Assembly: GCA_963768415.1 (NCBI GenBank) | Contig: CAVYHX010000040.1 | Location: forward strand, 4,977 to 68,976 | DNA from: CAVYHX01 sp963768415 | GTDB lineage: Bacteria; Pseudomonadota; Gammaproteobacteria; UBA9214 | Direction: 5' to 3' | Length of the DNA stretch: 64,000 nt | Shown: piece after piece, positions 55,499 through 64,000 of the stretch | Layout: each line of letters opens with the position of its first letter | How positions within the stretch are numbered: the first letter of the stretch is position 1 | Notes under the pieces: generated by a model | Told to the model about the DNA's origin: nothing | What the model saw: the letters and a program-made list of their open reading frames with translations, nothing else | Databases searched by the model: none | Program-made: the position numbers and the translations under genes

Positions 55499-56110
55499 CT
55501 AATGCAGGCCCTGAATATAACTGGCAACCGAGCGGATTTCACGATCCGTCATGCGTGCCGCCAGGATCTGCATCATCTTCTTGGCGTTCTCATTGACCCG
55601 GTTGCCGCTGGCAAATCCACGCAACTGGTTTTCGGTATATTTTGCATGTTGACCCCGCAGGGCCGGATATCTGGCAGCCGGGTTGCCCGCGCCGCTGGGC
55701 CCATGACATCCCATACAGGGCGCCACACCGCTTTCTGCGTTACCGCTCCGGTAAATCTTCTGGCCGAATTCCACCAGCTCCGGATCCGCGGCACCGATGG
55801 TGGACTTCTGGCTGGCATAATACGCAGCAATATCTTGCTGGTCCTGCGCGCTCAATCCGGCCGCCATCGGCTTCATAGTGGTATTCTCGCGTTCGCCCTG
55901 CACAAAATATCCCAGTTGCTTGACCAGGTACTCTTCATGCTGGCCAGCCAGTTTTGGCCATTCGGGATTTACACTGTTACCGTCAGGGCCGTGGCAGGCG
56001 GCGCAACTGGCCGACTTGACCTTGCCGGCTTCCGGGTTACCGGCGGCCTGAACCGTACCCAGCAGGGCAAAGGCGAGTAAAGTAATTGCGATGGCTAACC
56101 AGTTCTTCAT
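55499..56110 (-). CDS. Cytochrome c4 (di-haem)
   Basis: 203 residues from ATG 56110; the open frame is longer, but the signal peptide (MKNWLAIAITLLAFALLGTVQA) fixes the start. Two CxxCH haem sites (SCAACHGPDG and PCMGCHGPSG), each with a downstream Met ligand region (TTMKPMAAGL; NAKKMMQILA). Periplasmic electron carrier to terminal oxidases. Complete. Confidence 0.93.
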   Translation of the reverse strand: MKNWLAIAITLLAFALLGTVQAAGNPEAGKVKSASCAACHGPDGNSVNPEWPKLAGQHEEYLVKQLGYFVQGERENTTMKPMAAGLSAQDQQDIAAYYASQKSTIGAADPELVEFGQKIYRSGNAESGVAPCMGCHGPSGAGNPAARYPALRGQHAKYTENQLRGFASGNRVNENAKKMMQILAARMTDREIRSVASYIQGLH

Positions 56111-56368
56111 TTCAGACCTGCTCCTGTATCCGCCTGCCCGGCTGCTGCGGTCACCGCGGCTGGCGGTGAATGGAAGCCGCGACCGCGCCGGTGAACAAAC
56201 GGGCAAAAAAAGGGTTCTTTTTATACCTGTCAGGGAACCGGGGGTCAACCACAGGTGCCGCATGGTAGCCGACAAGTCCATAAAAACAAAACGTCTTTTC
56301 AAGGCGGCCGGGGACGCGTTTACTGCACGCCTGGCAGCAACGTCGCCCGGACCTGCCCGACTTGCGCC

Positions 56369-57004
56369 ATGAATAATCACTATCAACAGACCCGATTTAT
56401 ACTCGGTGCACCCGATGTCCAGCGGGCACCGTCCGATATCGGCGCGGAAGTGGCCTTTGCCGGCCGCTCCAATTCCGGCAAATCCAGCGCCTTGAACATC
56501 ATTACCGGGCAACGTTCCCTGGCGCGGACCAGCAAGGCACCGGGGCGCACACGGGAAATCAATTTTTTTCTGGTCAGGGACCAGCTCCGCCTGGTCGATC
56601 TGCCCGGTTACGGGTATGCCAAGGTCGCGCAAACCATGAAGCAGCAGTGGCAGCGCAACATCGCCCGCTACCTGGAGAGCCGCCGCTCACTCTGCGGTGT
56701 CATCCTGCTGATGGACGTGCGCCACCCGCTGAAGGAGATCGACCGGCAACTGCTGAGCTGGTGCCAGGCTGCCAGCCTGGACACCCATATCCTGCTGACC
56801 AAGGCCGACAAACTCAAGCGCGGCCCGGCCAAGACCACACTGCTGGAGGTGCGCCGTCAACTTTCCGGCTTGCATCCAGACGCTACCGTCCAGTTGTTCT
56901 CCGCGCACACCCGTGCCGGTTGTGACGAAGTCCAGCAGGTCCTGGATCGATGGCTGGGCATCGACCCGGACCCACAGCCCGGGAATCCGGCCCCGGAGAC
57001 CTAA
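56369..57004 (+). CDS. engB: EngB/YsxC ribosome-assembly GTPase
   Basis: 211 residues. G1 AFAGRSNSGKSSALN, G2 TSKAPGRTREINFF, G3 LVDLPGYGYAKV, G4 LLTKADKL. Needed for 50S subunit maturation. Convergent with polA, the same synteny as in many Gammaproteobacteria. The start ATG lacks a strong ribosome site. Confidence 0.95.
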   Translation: MNNHYQQTRFILGAPDVQRAPSDIGAEVAFAGRSNSGKSSALNIITGQRSLARTSKAPGRTREINFFLVRDQLRLVDLPGYGYAKVAQTMKQQWQRNIARYLESRRSLCGVILLMDVRHPLKEIDRQLLSWCQAASLDTHILLTKADKLKRGPAKTTLLEVRRQLSGLHPDATVQLFSAHTRAGCDEVQQVLDRWLGIDPDPQPGNPAPET

Positions 57005-57069
57005 AAAGAGATAATCGCCTTTAGAAACATTTCGCGTCTTATAAAGACATTTAATCTCTTTTAATTCCT

Positions 57070-57215
57070 TTTTTTAAAATAAAAGAAACCCCGGCATAAG
57101 GGGGGCATGCCGGGGTTTAAATTACCTGGCCCTTATGAAACCAGGTAGGAGGAAGCCCGCTCAGGGAGGGGAGCGGGTGAGCACCGTGGTGCTCAAAAAA
57201 TGAGACTTTGTCTTA
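57070..57215 (-). ncRNA. Candidate small RNA in the polA-engB gap (Spot 42/ErsA position)
   Basis: On the minus strand, downstream of polA, four stems follow each other: GAGCACC/GGTGCTC (57179-57194), CCCGCTC/GAGCGGG (57156-57177) with a C-rich loop, TACCTGG/CCAGGTA (57123-57147), and a 12-bp terminator stem. Between them is the single-stranded CTTCCTCCTACC, an anti-Shine-Dalgarno-like seed. Spot 42 in enterics and ErsA in Pseudomonas occupy this locus. No convincing promoter was seen and the 5' end is a guess. Confidence 0.5.
57086..57118 (-). terminator. Strong intrinsic terminator of the candidate sRNA
   Basis: AAACCCCGGCAT / ATGCCGGGGTTT perfect 12-bp stem with a nine-base loop; on the minus strand it is followed by CTTTTATTTT. 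It can also serve engB from the other side. Confidence 0.8.
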
Positions 57216-57344
57216 ATGTGATAGTTCAATCCGCGGCGCCCATTTTTTAGAAATTTTCGCGGCGCCCCAGAAAACCCTGCCATACCCAAAGACCCATGGA
57301 CGGACCGGACATATTGGGCGATGGCATTCGAATGGAAAATCCTG

Positions 57345-57545
57345 TTTGTTGGGCACGCTGCGCTTTGCCCAAACTGCATATTCCTGTCGTGGCGTCCTTA
57401 CGGAGGCTGGAATGATGGGGAGGTGTTTATCTCAGCCGGGCTGGCATGCCTTGTTGTTGGGCACGTCGCTGCGCTCCTTTGCCCAACCTACAGTAACGAA
57501 CTGCAATGTAGGTTGGGCAAAGCGCAGCGTGCCCAACAATTTATA
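57345..57545. repeat. GTTGGGCA...TGCCCAAC palindromic repeats
   Basis: TGTTGGGCACGCTGCGCTTTG at ~57348, then an inverted pair: TGTTGGGCACGTCGCTGCGC...TGCCCAACCTAC (57456-57492) and GTAGGTTGGGCAAAGCGCAG...GTGCCCAACA (57507-57540). Same family as the degenerate cluster at 19950-20290. Confidence 0.85.
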
Positions 57546-57561
57546 CTCTACAATTAACAAG

Positions 57562-58974
57562 TTAGTGCGCCTCGTCCCAGTTGGCACCCACGCCGATATC
57601 CACCACCAGCGGCACCTGCAGTTGCGCCGCAGCGGTCATGTGCTGCCTGATCGGTTCCCGGGCGGCATCGACATCGCGGGCGCCGACCTCGAAGACCAGC
57701 TCGTCATGCACCTGCATGATCATGGTGATATCGAGGCCGGTGCCCGCTGCGAGCCAGGCATGGAGCTCGATCATGGCGCGCTTGATAATGTCGGCCGCGG
57801 TCCCCTGCATGGGGGCGTTGATGGCGGTACGCTCGGCGGCGGCCCGGCGCTGACCGTTGCGCGCCTTGATATCCGGCAGGTACAGGCGCCGGCCATACAC
57901 CGTCTCGATATAACCCTGTTGCCGCGCCTGTTCACGGGTGGTTTCCATGTAGGCATAGACGCCCGGATAGCGCTCGAAATACAGGTCGATATACTCCTGC
58001 GCCGCACCGCGCGCGATGCCCAGTTGCCGCGCCAGCCCGAAGGCCGACATGCCATAGATGAGGCCGAAATTGATTGCCTTGGCCGAACGGCGCTGCTCGC
58101 CGACACTTGCTCCGGCGCCACCCCGAATACCTCAGCGGCCGTCGCGCGGTGCACGTCCTCGCCGGCCGCAAAGGCCTTCAACAAGCCTGCGTCCGCGGAC
58201 AGGTGGGCCATAATGCGCAGCTCGATCTGGGAATAGTCGGCCGCCAGCAATACCTTGCCTGGCGGGGCCACGAAGGCCTGGCGAATACGCCGGCCTTCCT
58301 CGGTGCGCACCGGGATGTTCTGCAGATTCGGGTCGGACGATGACAGCCGCCCGGTGGCCGCGACCGCCTGATGATAGGAGGTATGTACCCGGCCCGTCGC
58401 GGCATTCGACCTGCAGCGGCAATTTATCGGTGTAGGTCGACTTGAGCTTGCTGAACGAGCGGTACTCGAGTATCAGGCGCGGCAGCGGATAATCGAGCGC
58501 CAGTTCCTGCAGGACGGATTCGGCCGTGGACGGGGCGCCCTTGGGGGTCTTGGCCAGTACCGGCAACTGCAGCTTGTCGAACAGCAGCTCCTGGATCTGC
58601 TTGGGCGAGCCCAGATTGAAGGGTTGTCCGGCCTCGCGGTGGGCCTCCTGCTCGATCGCGCTGATGCGCCCGGCCAGCTCCCGGCTCTGGGTTGCCAGCA
58701 TGCCGGTGTCGATGGCCACACCGGCCTGTTCCATATCGGAGAGCACCACCACCAGCGGCAACTCGATCTCGTTGTAGATCTTCTCCAGCGCGGGCTCCGC
58801 GGTCAGCGTGGGCCACATGGCCTGGTGCAGACGCAGGGTGATGTCGGCATCCTCCGCTGCATAGGGGGCGGCGGACTCGAGCGGCACTTCATTGAAGCCC
58901 AGCTGTTTGGCACCCTTGCCGGCGACATCCTCGTACTTGATATTGGTATGGTCCAGGTACTTCAGGGCAACGGA
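57562..58974 (-). pseudogene. polA: DNA polymerase I, 3' part only (truncated at contig join, two frameshifts)
   Basis: C-terminal ~470 residues of Pol I: end of the 3'-5' exonuclease region (VALKYLDHTNIKYEDVAGKG), thumb, and polymerase motifs A (DYSQIELRIMAHLS), B (RRSAKAINFGLIYGMSAFG) and C (MQVHDELVFEV). Offsets near 58405 and 58105 break the frame. The 5' half (5' nuclease and most of the exonuclease domain, ~450 residues) is missing: the match stops abruptly at ~58974 where unrelated coding begins. Likely a chimeric join rather than a real truncation. Confidence 0.9.
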
Positions 58975-58978
58975 TTTT
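58970..58978. other. Probable chimeric junction
   Basis: Within a few bases, coding for polA (…DSVALKYL on the minus strand) ends and coding for a TpsB-type protein (GKIEVIGNEN on the minus strand) begins. Both genes are interrupted in mid-domain, and base composition and repeat content change across this point. Confidence 0.7.
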
Positions 58979-59484
58979 CGTTTCCGATCACTTCGATTTT
59001 ACCCAGCTTGCCCTCTACCACTTGAATGGTAACCGTTCCGTTTTCAATTTCCTGTTCCGGAACATAGGCGCGGGCCAAAATGTATCCCTTAATGCTGTAC
59101 AGAGAGGTGATTTCCTGGGCAATGAGGTGAAGAATACCGAGAGTCACTTCCAACCCGTCGCCCACCTCCAGAATGGGGCGAGGTGGCGTCATCGATCAGC
59201 GTATTACCGGTGACCTCAATTTTTTTGACGATGAATCTGGGGCCCGCCCCAGGGTCGACCACGGTACGGCTGTCCTTGATGGAAAGAGGCGGGAGTTCTT
59301 CTTTGGGAGGTTTGAATTCGGGACGCGACTGCTCCAACGCTTTTTGGCCCACGCCGGATTCGCCCGCTGGGGGTATTGAAACCTGAGCCTTCAGGAGCGC
59401 AGGGAACATCACCGCATTCCCAACAAAACTGAGCGCAATGAATAGCAAACAGAGTTTGAGCGTGGTCTTGTTCGTTTGGATCAT
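58975..59484 (-). pseudogene. TpsB/ShlB-type two-partner secretion transporter, 5' part (truncated, frameshifted)
   Basis: About 170 residues: signal peptide (LKLCLLFIALSFVGNAVMFPALLKA), Pro-rich linker, then the POTRA region typical of FhaC/ShlB (GPRFIVKKIEVTGNTLIDDA and ITSLYSIKGYILARAYVPEQEI...VVEGKLGKIEVIGNEN). A one-base offset near 59190 splits the POTRA. The beta-barrel that should follow is absent because the sequence jumps into polA. A perfect dyad, CGACGTT-TG-AACGTCG (59504-59519), lies 20 bases upstream. Confidence 0.75.
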
Positions 59485-59698
59485 CAAATGTTCGGTTTTG
59501 AGTCGACGTTTGAACGTCGATGGGTTATCCGCCGAACCCCCCCAAAACCGCTATCATTTGTTCGGCAATTCCCTGTTTATTGGATAACTCATTATATATC
59601 ATTTAGATAGGGGACGCTACCGGAGACTTGATCATTCCGAAAAATAACCGGACTGGGGATGGATTTCCCCTAATGCAATTGGTGAGTTGGGGCCAACT

Positions 59699-60766
59699 CT
59701 AGGGGATTCTATTGACGGACCATCTTCCGGGGATGGCTTCCTTACAACCGGGGCAGGTTCCGTTTTCGAGGACATTGGCGAGCACCCGAAATCCGTGACG
59801 CTCGATCAGGGTTTTTCCACATTGAGGACACAAGGTATTTTCGGTATCTCCCACATCGCCGGGCCGGTTACCGGAATAAACAAACTTTAGGCCTGCCTTC
59901 TTTCCAATAGTTCGAGCACGCAAAAGAGTTGCGACCGGTGTGCTGTCCCGGTCATTCATCTTGTATTGCGGATGAAACGCCGTAACGTGCCACGGGATGT
60001 CTTCGGACACAGAAGCAATAAACTCGGCTATCTGAGTCAACTCTCCTTCCGAATCGTTGTAGTCGGGAATCACCAGCGTCACGATCTCCATCCAGAATCC
60101 CATCGCATGCACCTGGCGAACGGTTTCCAGAACCTCTTCAAAATTTCCACCCAGTTTTAAATATTTTTTCCGGTCGAAACATTTGAGGTCGATCTTGAAT
60201 AAATCCACCCAGGGCTGAATGTACTCCAGCACTTCCGGTGTGCCGTGGCCGTTGGAGACATAACCGGTGACCAGTCCCCTGCTCCGGGCTTCCTTGAACA
60301 CCTCGACCGCCCACTCGGAAGTGATCAACGGTTCGTTATATGTGGAGACAAGGGTTCGGGAACCCTGCTGTTCGGCAAGGTCGCATAAACCTTGAGCGGT
60401 TATGACATCAAACTCGAGTGTGGAGGAATCATCACGAAGAGTCTGGGAAGTGAACCAGTTCTGGCAGTAGGCGCAACGGAAATCGCACCCCAGCATGCCG
60501 AAACTCAATGCCCGGGTACCGGGCAGAGCATGAAAGAACGGCTTCTTTTCGATGGGATCGTTGTGGATGCCGGCGGCATAATTGAAAGGAACCTGCAACA
60601 CGCCATCCGGATCGCTGTAGCGGACCTTGCAAACACCTCGTTGACCGGGACGCAACTGGCAGCGGTGACCGCAGGCCGTGCAAATCAGGGAATTTTTTTC
60701 AATGGGGATGAACAGTTCACCCGGGCGGGTGTTGTCATCCAACGTGGTTTGAGCTGTGGGTTTCAT
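59699..60766 (-). CDS. amrS: AmmeMemoRadiSam-system radical SAM enzyme
   Basis: 355 residues, intact. N-terminal zinc-like cluster (CTACGHRCQLRPGQRGVC), radical SAM motif CDFRCAYCQNW (CxxxCxxC), STYNEPL, and a C-terminal CPQCGKTL...CPGCKE pair. Member of the AmrS/PflA-like group whose substrate is unknown. AAGGAGG, a full anti-16S match, precedes ATG 60766. The usual partners (AMMECR1 and Memo genes) are not in view. Confidence 0.9.
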   Translation of the reverse strand: MKPTAQTTLDDNTRPGELFIPIEKNSLICTACGHRCQLRPGQRGVCKVRYSDPDGVLQVPFNYAAGIHNDPIEKKPFFHALPGTRALSFGMLGCDFRCAYCQNWFTSQTLRDDSSTLEFDVITAQGLCDLAEQQGSRTLVSTYNEPLITSEWAVEVFKEARSRGLVTGYVSNGHGTPEVLEYIQPWVDLFKIDLKCFDRKKYLKLGGNFEEVLETVRQVHAMGFWMEIVTLVIPDYNDSEGELTQIAEFIASVSEDIPWHVTAFHPQYKMNDRDSTPVATLLRARTIGKKAGLKFVYSGNRPGDVGDTENTLCPQCGKTLIERHGFRVLANVLENGTCPGCKEAIPGRWSVNRIP

Positions 60767-60832
60767 AACCCGACCTCCTTGCCCTCACTGGGTGCGTAGG
60801 TCACAAAACCGAGGGCTGTACGCCAACCAATT

Positions 60833-61285
60833 TTATTCGGTTGTTATATCCGCGCTCTTTTCCAGGGCGCCCATCATGGAATGCCAGGACAAGCTGGCAC
60901 ATTTGATCCGGGAAGGGAATTCCCGGATTCCTTTAAATAGGGCCAGTTTGCCCAGGTGATGCTCTTGTTGGTCCGGGTCCATTTCTCCCAAAACCATTTT
61001 GTGAAACTCCTCGAAGATCATTTTAGACTCGTCGACTTTCTTGCCTTTCAGAAAACCCGTCATCAGGGACGAACTGGCTTTAGAAATTGCGCAGCCCGAA
61101 CCCATGAAGCTGACTTCTTCAATCACATCGTCGTCATTGATTTTCAAGTACACCGTATAATCATCGCCACACAACGGGTTGAAGCCATGACAGAAATGCG
61201 TGGCTTCCGGCATTTCCCGAAAGTTCCGCGGCTTCTTGTTATGATCCAGGATCACCTGTTGGTAAAGCTCATTATCGTATGACAT
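60833..61285 (-). CDS. sufU: SufU-type iron-sulfur scaffold/zinc protein
   Basis: 150 residues: NPLCGDDYTVYLKI, FMGSGCAISKASSSLMTGFLKGK, and IREFPSRIKCASLSWHSMMGAL supply the three conserved Cys of SufU/IscU-like proteins; the GCAIS motif with an 18-residue-longer loop is SufU-like. Accepts sulfur from SufS. Downstream of sufS in the same direction. Confidence 0.92.
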   Translation of the reverse strand: MSYDNELYQQVILDHNKKPRNFREMPEATHFCHGFNPLCGDDYTVYLKINDDDVIEEVSFMGSGCAISKASSSLMTGFLKGKKVDESKMIFEEFHKMVLGEMDPDQQEHHLGKLALFKGIREFPSRIKCASLSWHSMMGALEKSADITTE

Positions 61286-61402
61286 TTTAAATTTCCTATT
61301 TACCCAAATCGAGAGGTCTGTAGTAAAGCTTCTCTATATCAATATAGTCCTGCCTGATCAGAAAAATAAAGGAGGAACATCCGAACGGACAAATACCCGG
61401 TG

Positions 61403-62652
61403 TCAGGAAAACAGCTTGATCGCCCGGCGCACGCTGGCGGCCAGAACGTCTAGCTCCTCAAATTTATTGTAAAACGAAGCGGAAGCGCGGGAGGTTGCGG
61501 GCACACCGAACCGTTGCATGGTCGGTTGCGCACAATGATGTCCGCCTCGAACCGCGACGCCATCCTGATCCAGCAAGGTCACCACATCATGCGGATGAAT
61601 CACATTGATAGAAAAAGATAAAATGCTCGCCTTGTTTTCAGCGGTACCAATGATGGTCAATCCATCAATTTCGGACAACACGCGAGTGCCATATTCCAAC
61701 AGCGCATGCTCGTATTCGGCGATCTTGTCGAGGCCGATTTCCTGAAGATAGTCGATGGCTTCTCCGAGACCCATCACCTGGGTAATCGCCGGTGTTCCCG
61801 CTTCAAACCGTGCAGGGGGGTCGGCATACAGAGTTTTTTCTATGGTCACCTGCCGGATCATGTCTCCGCCGGTTACGTAAGGAGGCATCTCTTTCAATAC
61901 ATCGTATTTTCCGTAAAGTCCGCCGACGCCGCTGGGTGCGTACATCTTGTGTCCGGAGAAAGTATAGAAGTCGCAGCCGATATCCTGCACATCAATTTTC
62001 ATATGCGGGGTGCTTTGGTCTGTCGATCAATACTTTGGCACCCGCTCCGTGCGCCAGCCGGGCATCTCTAATGGGATTCACTGTTCCGAGAGCATTGGAC
62101 ACATGGTTGACCGCGACCATCCGCGTCTTGGGCGACAGGAGTTTTTGATACTCCTCCATGAGCGAGTTCGCCCCGGTCATTGACCGGAATAACTTTCAGG
62201 TGTGCGCCCTTATCCCCACACAACACCTGCCAAGGCACGGTGTTGGCATGATGCTCGATATTGGAAATGATGATTTCATCCCCTTCTTTCACAAATGCCT
62301 TACCGAAACTGTACGCCACGAGGTTAATGGCTTGGGTGGTACCACTGGTGAATATAATTTCTTTTTTGTCCGCCGCGTTGAACAAATTGGCTACTTTTTG
62401 ACGAACATCTTCGAACATCTGTGTCGCATGTTCACTCAGTTTGTACGCTCCCCTCCGGACCGTCCCATATTCGACTGAATCGAAATAGCGAACCTTTTCG
62501 ATTACGCGCAGAGGTTTCTGGGTGGTGGCGGCGTTATCAAGGTACACCAGCGGTTTGCCGTTCACCTCTCGCGCTAATATAGGGAAATCCGCTCGAATTT
62601 TATCGACATCAAAAGGAGGCTTGGCAGTGATCAGGGTATCAGTCTCAGGCAT
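61403..62652 (-). CDS. sufS: SufS cysteine desulfurase (two frameshifts)
   Basis: About 415 residues over three frames (offsets near 62172 and 62025). PLP fold markers: YLDNAATTQKP, SGTTQAINLVA, SNIEHHANTVPWQ, the PLP Lys in FYTFSGHKMYAPSG, and the catalytic Cys in VRGGHHCAQP. Group II desulfurase that mobilises sulfur for Fe-S assembly. GGAGG precedes ATG 62652; the start overlaps the sufD end by ~20 bases. Confidence 0.92.
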
Positions 62653-63972
62653 CTTTCGCCTCCAATTTTTTTTAGAATTACTTCATTCAAATCCGCGACC
62701 ACATCCGGAAACGGGATCGTCTGAATCAGGCTCGCCACGAAACTGGTGGTGAGCAGCGACTTGGCCAATTCCTGCGACAAACCGCGGGTCTTCAGGTAAA
62801 ACAACTCGAGTCTTCGTCAATTTGCCCGACGGTCGTCCCGTGGGTGCATTTGACGTCATCTGCGAAAATCATCAGGTTCGGCTTGTTGTCCGCATGCGCA
62901 TCGTCGGACAGCATGAGGTTGTTGATCAATTGATCCGAGTTGGTCAACTGCGCCCCCTTGTCGACGATCACGGTGCCGTCGAAACTGGACCGGCCTTTGT
63001 CGTTGATGACGTTCTTGAACAATTGGTTGCTGTTGCAATGCGGAGCTTCGTGGTGGATCCGGATAGAAATTGTGTACCTGCTCCTGATTCACCAGGACCG
63101 ACGCACCATTCAGGATCAGTTCGGCGCCCTCCTCTTTCAGGCGCATTTCGTAATGGTGCCGGGCCAGGCGATCCCGGAAGAAGCGTTTCTGGCGGAGAAA
63201 CGCGCGTCGCGATACAATTGCACCCGGGTTTTCGAACAATGCCAGGACTCGGCGTCGTCTTTCTGCACCTGGGCATAGGTGAGGCCCGCACCGTCGCTGA
63301 CGATGAAATCATTGACCGCGTTGACGAAATAATTTTCCCTCGTTCCGGCGTAGGTGACAATGGCCTTGAGCTCCGCCATCTCTCCCAATCGCACGATCAG
63401 GCGCGGATGCGAGGTCACCGGGGCCGACCCGGAACCGGTCGAGATATAAAGAAACTGGACCGGACTGTCGAAGGTGGCCTTCTCGGGAATATCGATCCAC
63501 ACGCCATGATGCACAAACGCGCTGTTGATCGCGGCGAACACGTCGTTTTCATTTTCCAGCGAATCCAATAGAGTTTGCTTGATTTCACTGTCGGCGACCG
63601 CTTTGGACAGACATTGGACTTTAAACGCATCACCGAGACCGGAGACGTCCGAGAGATTTTCCTGATACGCTCCGTTAACGAAGACCATCACGCTGTTTTT
63701 GCAAGCGGGGTAGATTTGGCTTTGTACCCAGGAGGTATCCACCGGGCCGTCTCCGGCCAATTCAAACGCCGTACCGGCCAACTCGTGGGTATTGACGAAG
63801 GTGTACATCTCGTGTTTTTTGTGGGGAAATTTCAACAACTCGAACCGGTTTATACCGGCGGTATTGACGGCCGCCAGTGACGCCTTGGCTTGCTTGCCCC
63901 CATGAATTTTTTATGGAGCGCGAGCACCGCTGTTTCCGGAAGCTCGGTTTTTTTGACTGCGGATTCGGACAT
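62631..63972 (-). CDS. sufD: SufD, Fe-S assembly scaffold subunit (several frameshifts)
   Basis: About 447 residues after joining roughly four frame offsets. Start ATG 63972 with AAGGA upstream (MSESAVKKTELPETAV), then RFELLKFPHKKHEMYTFVNT, APVTSHPRLIVRLGEMAELKAIVTYAG, the beta-helix core (VQLYRDARF, GASVLVNQEQVHN), DGTVIVDKGAQLTNSDQLINNLMLSDDAHADNKPNLMIFADDVKCTHGTTVGQID (SufB/D signature, in pieces), and C-terminal GLSQELAKSLLTTSFV. Works with SufB and SufC, presumably encoded beyond the window edge. Confidence 0.88.
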
Positions 63973-64000
63973 GATAATTCCTTATTTCGCGGGAGCGGTG

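Noticed and set aside
55499..56632. 377-codon frame for the cytochrome c4 gene
   Set aside because: The first ~174 codons overlap engB antisense and precede a clear signal peptide at 56110.
57346..58236. Plus-strand open frame opposite the polA end
   Set aside because: Begins in palindromic repeats and runs antisense to the polymerase palm domain; no protein-like features.
1..64000. tRNA, rRNA, prophage or insertion-sequence transposase genes
   Set aside because: None recognised on either strand by eye.

Overview
The first ~59 kb reads as a chromosome segment of a motile gammaproteobacterium, probably a sulfur-metabolising lineage. The evidence is a Pseudomonas/Vibrio-type polar flagellar regulon (FlhF, FlhG, a FleR/FlrC-type sigma-54 activator, FlaG, FliT), an MSHA-type pilus cluster, TusA-DsrE2 sulfur carriers, cytochrome c4, and the polA/engB neighbourhood typical of Gammaproteobacteria. 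Species cannot be named from the sequence alone.

Layout. 1-1750 (+): tail of a chemotaxis operon (cheB end, cheY-like, CheX-like). 2179-6250 (-): an HDOD-GGDEF protein, a SPOR-domain protein and a secretin-like periplasmic protein, plus a likely 60-aa protein on +. 6258-15873 (-): fliLMNOPQR-flhB-flhA-flhF-flhG behind a good sigma-54 promoter. 16312-19917 (+): a large CHASE-PAS-GGDEF-EAL protein. 20299-28173 (-): FleR-like activator, then fliEFGHIJK, each behind a sigma-54 promoter candidate. 28490-28984 (+): a DUF6998-like protein. 29012-34998 (-): three flagellins, flaG, fliD, fliS and fliT; each flagellin has a sigma-28-like promoter and a conserved leader hairpin. 35320-36037 (+): a J-domain/zinc-ribbon/PilZ fusion. 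36381-49111 (+): MSHA cluster mshI2-J-K-L-M-N-E-G-A-C-D-O-P-I, with a sigma-54 site at its head and a near-consensus sigma-28 site before the major pilin; its mshP-like gene carries a seven-repeat, probably beta-propeller, C-terminus. 49316-57004: HDOD protein, pentapeptide-repeat potassium channel, TetR/tusA/dsrE2, an EEP-family hydrolase, dsbA, cytochrome c4 and engB. A structured intergenic region before polA probably encodes a small RNA in the Spot 42/ErsA position.

At ~58974 polA breaks off in its middle and abuts the broken 5' part of a two-partner-secretion transporter gene. The remaining 5 kb (amrS, sufU, sufS, sufD, all -) looks like a different genome with lower G+C by eye. The two halves are probably joined by a chimeric read or assembly error.

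About 30 single-base frameshifts occur in otherwise well-conserved, often essential genes on both sides of the join. They look like uncorrected sequencing indels rather than pseudogenes, and gene entries below span them. Intergenic space is rich in palindromic repeats, including two copies of a ~0.45-kb composite element built from 53-bp units.

Functionally the window is a motile-to-sessile unit: flagellum, surface pilus and several c-di-GMP or HDOD proteins, with shared sigma-54/sigma-28 promoter logic suggested by the sequence.
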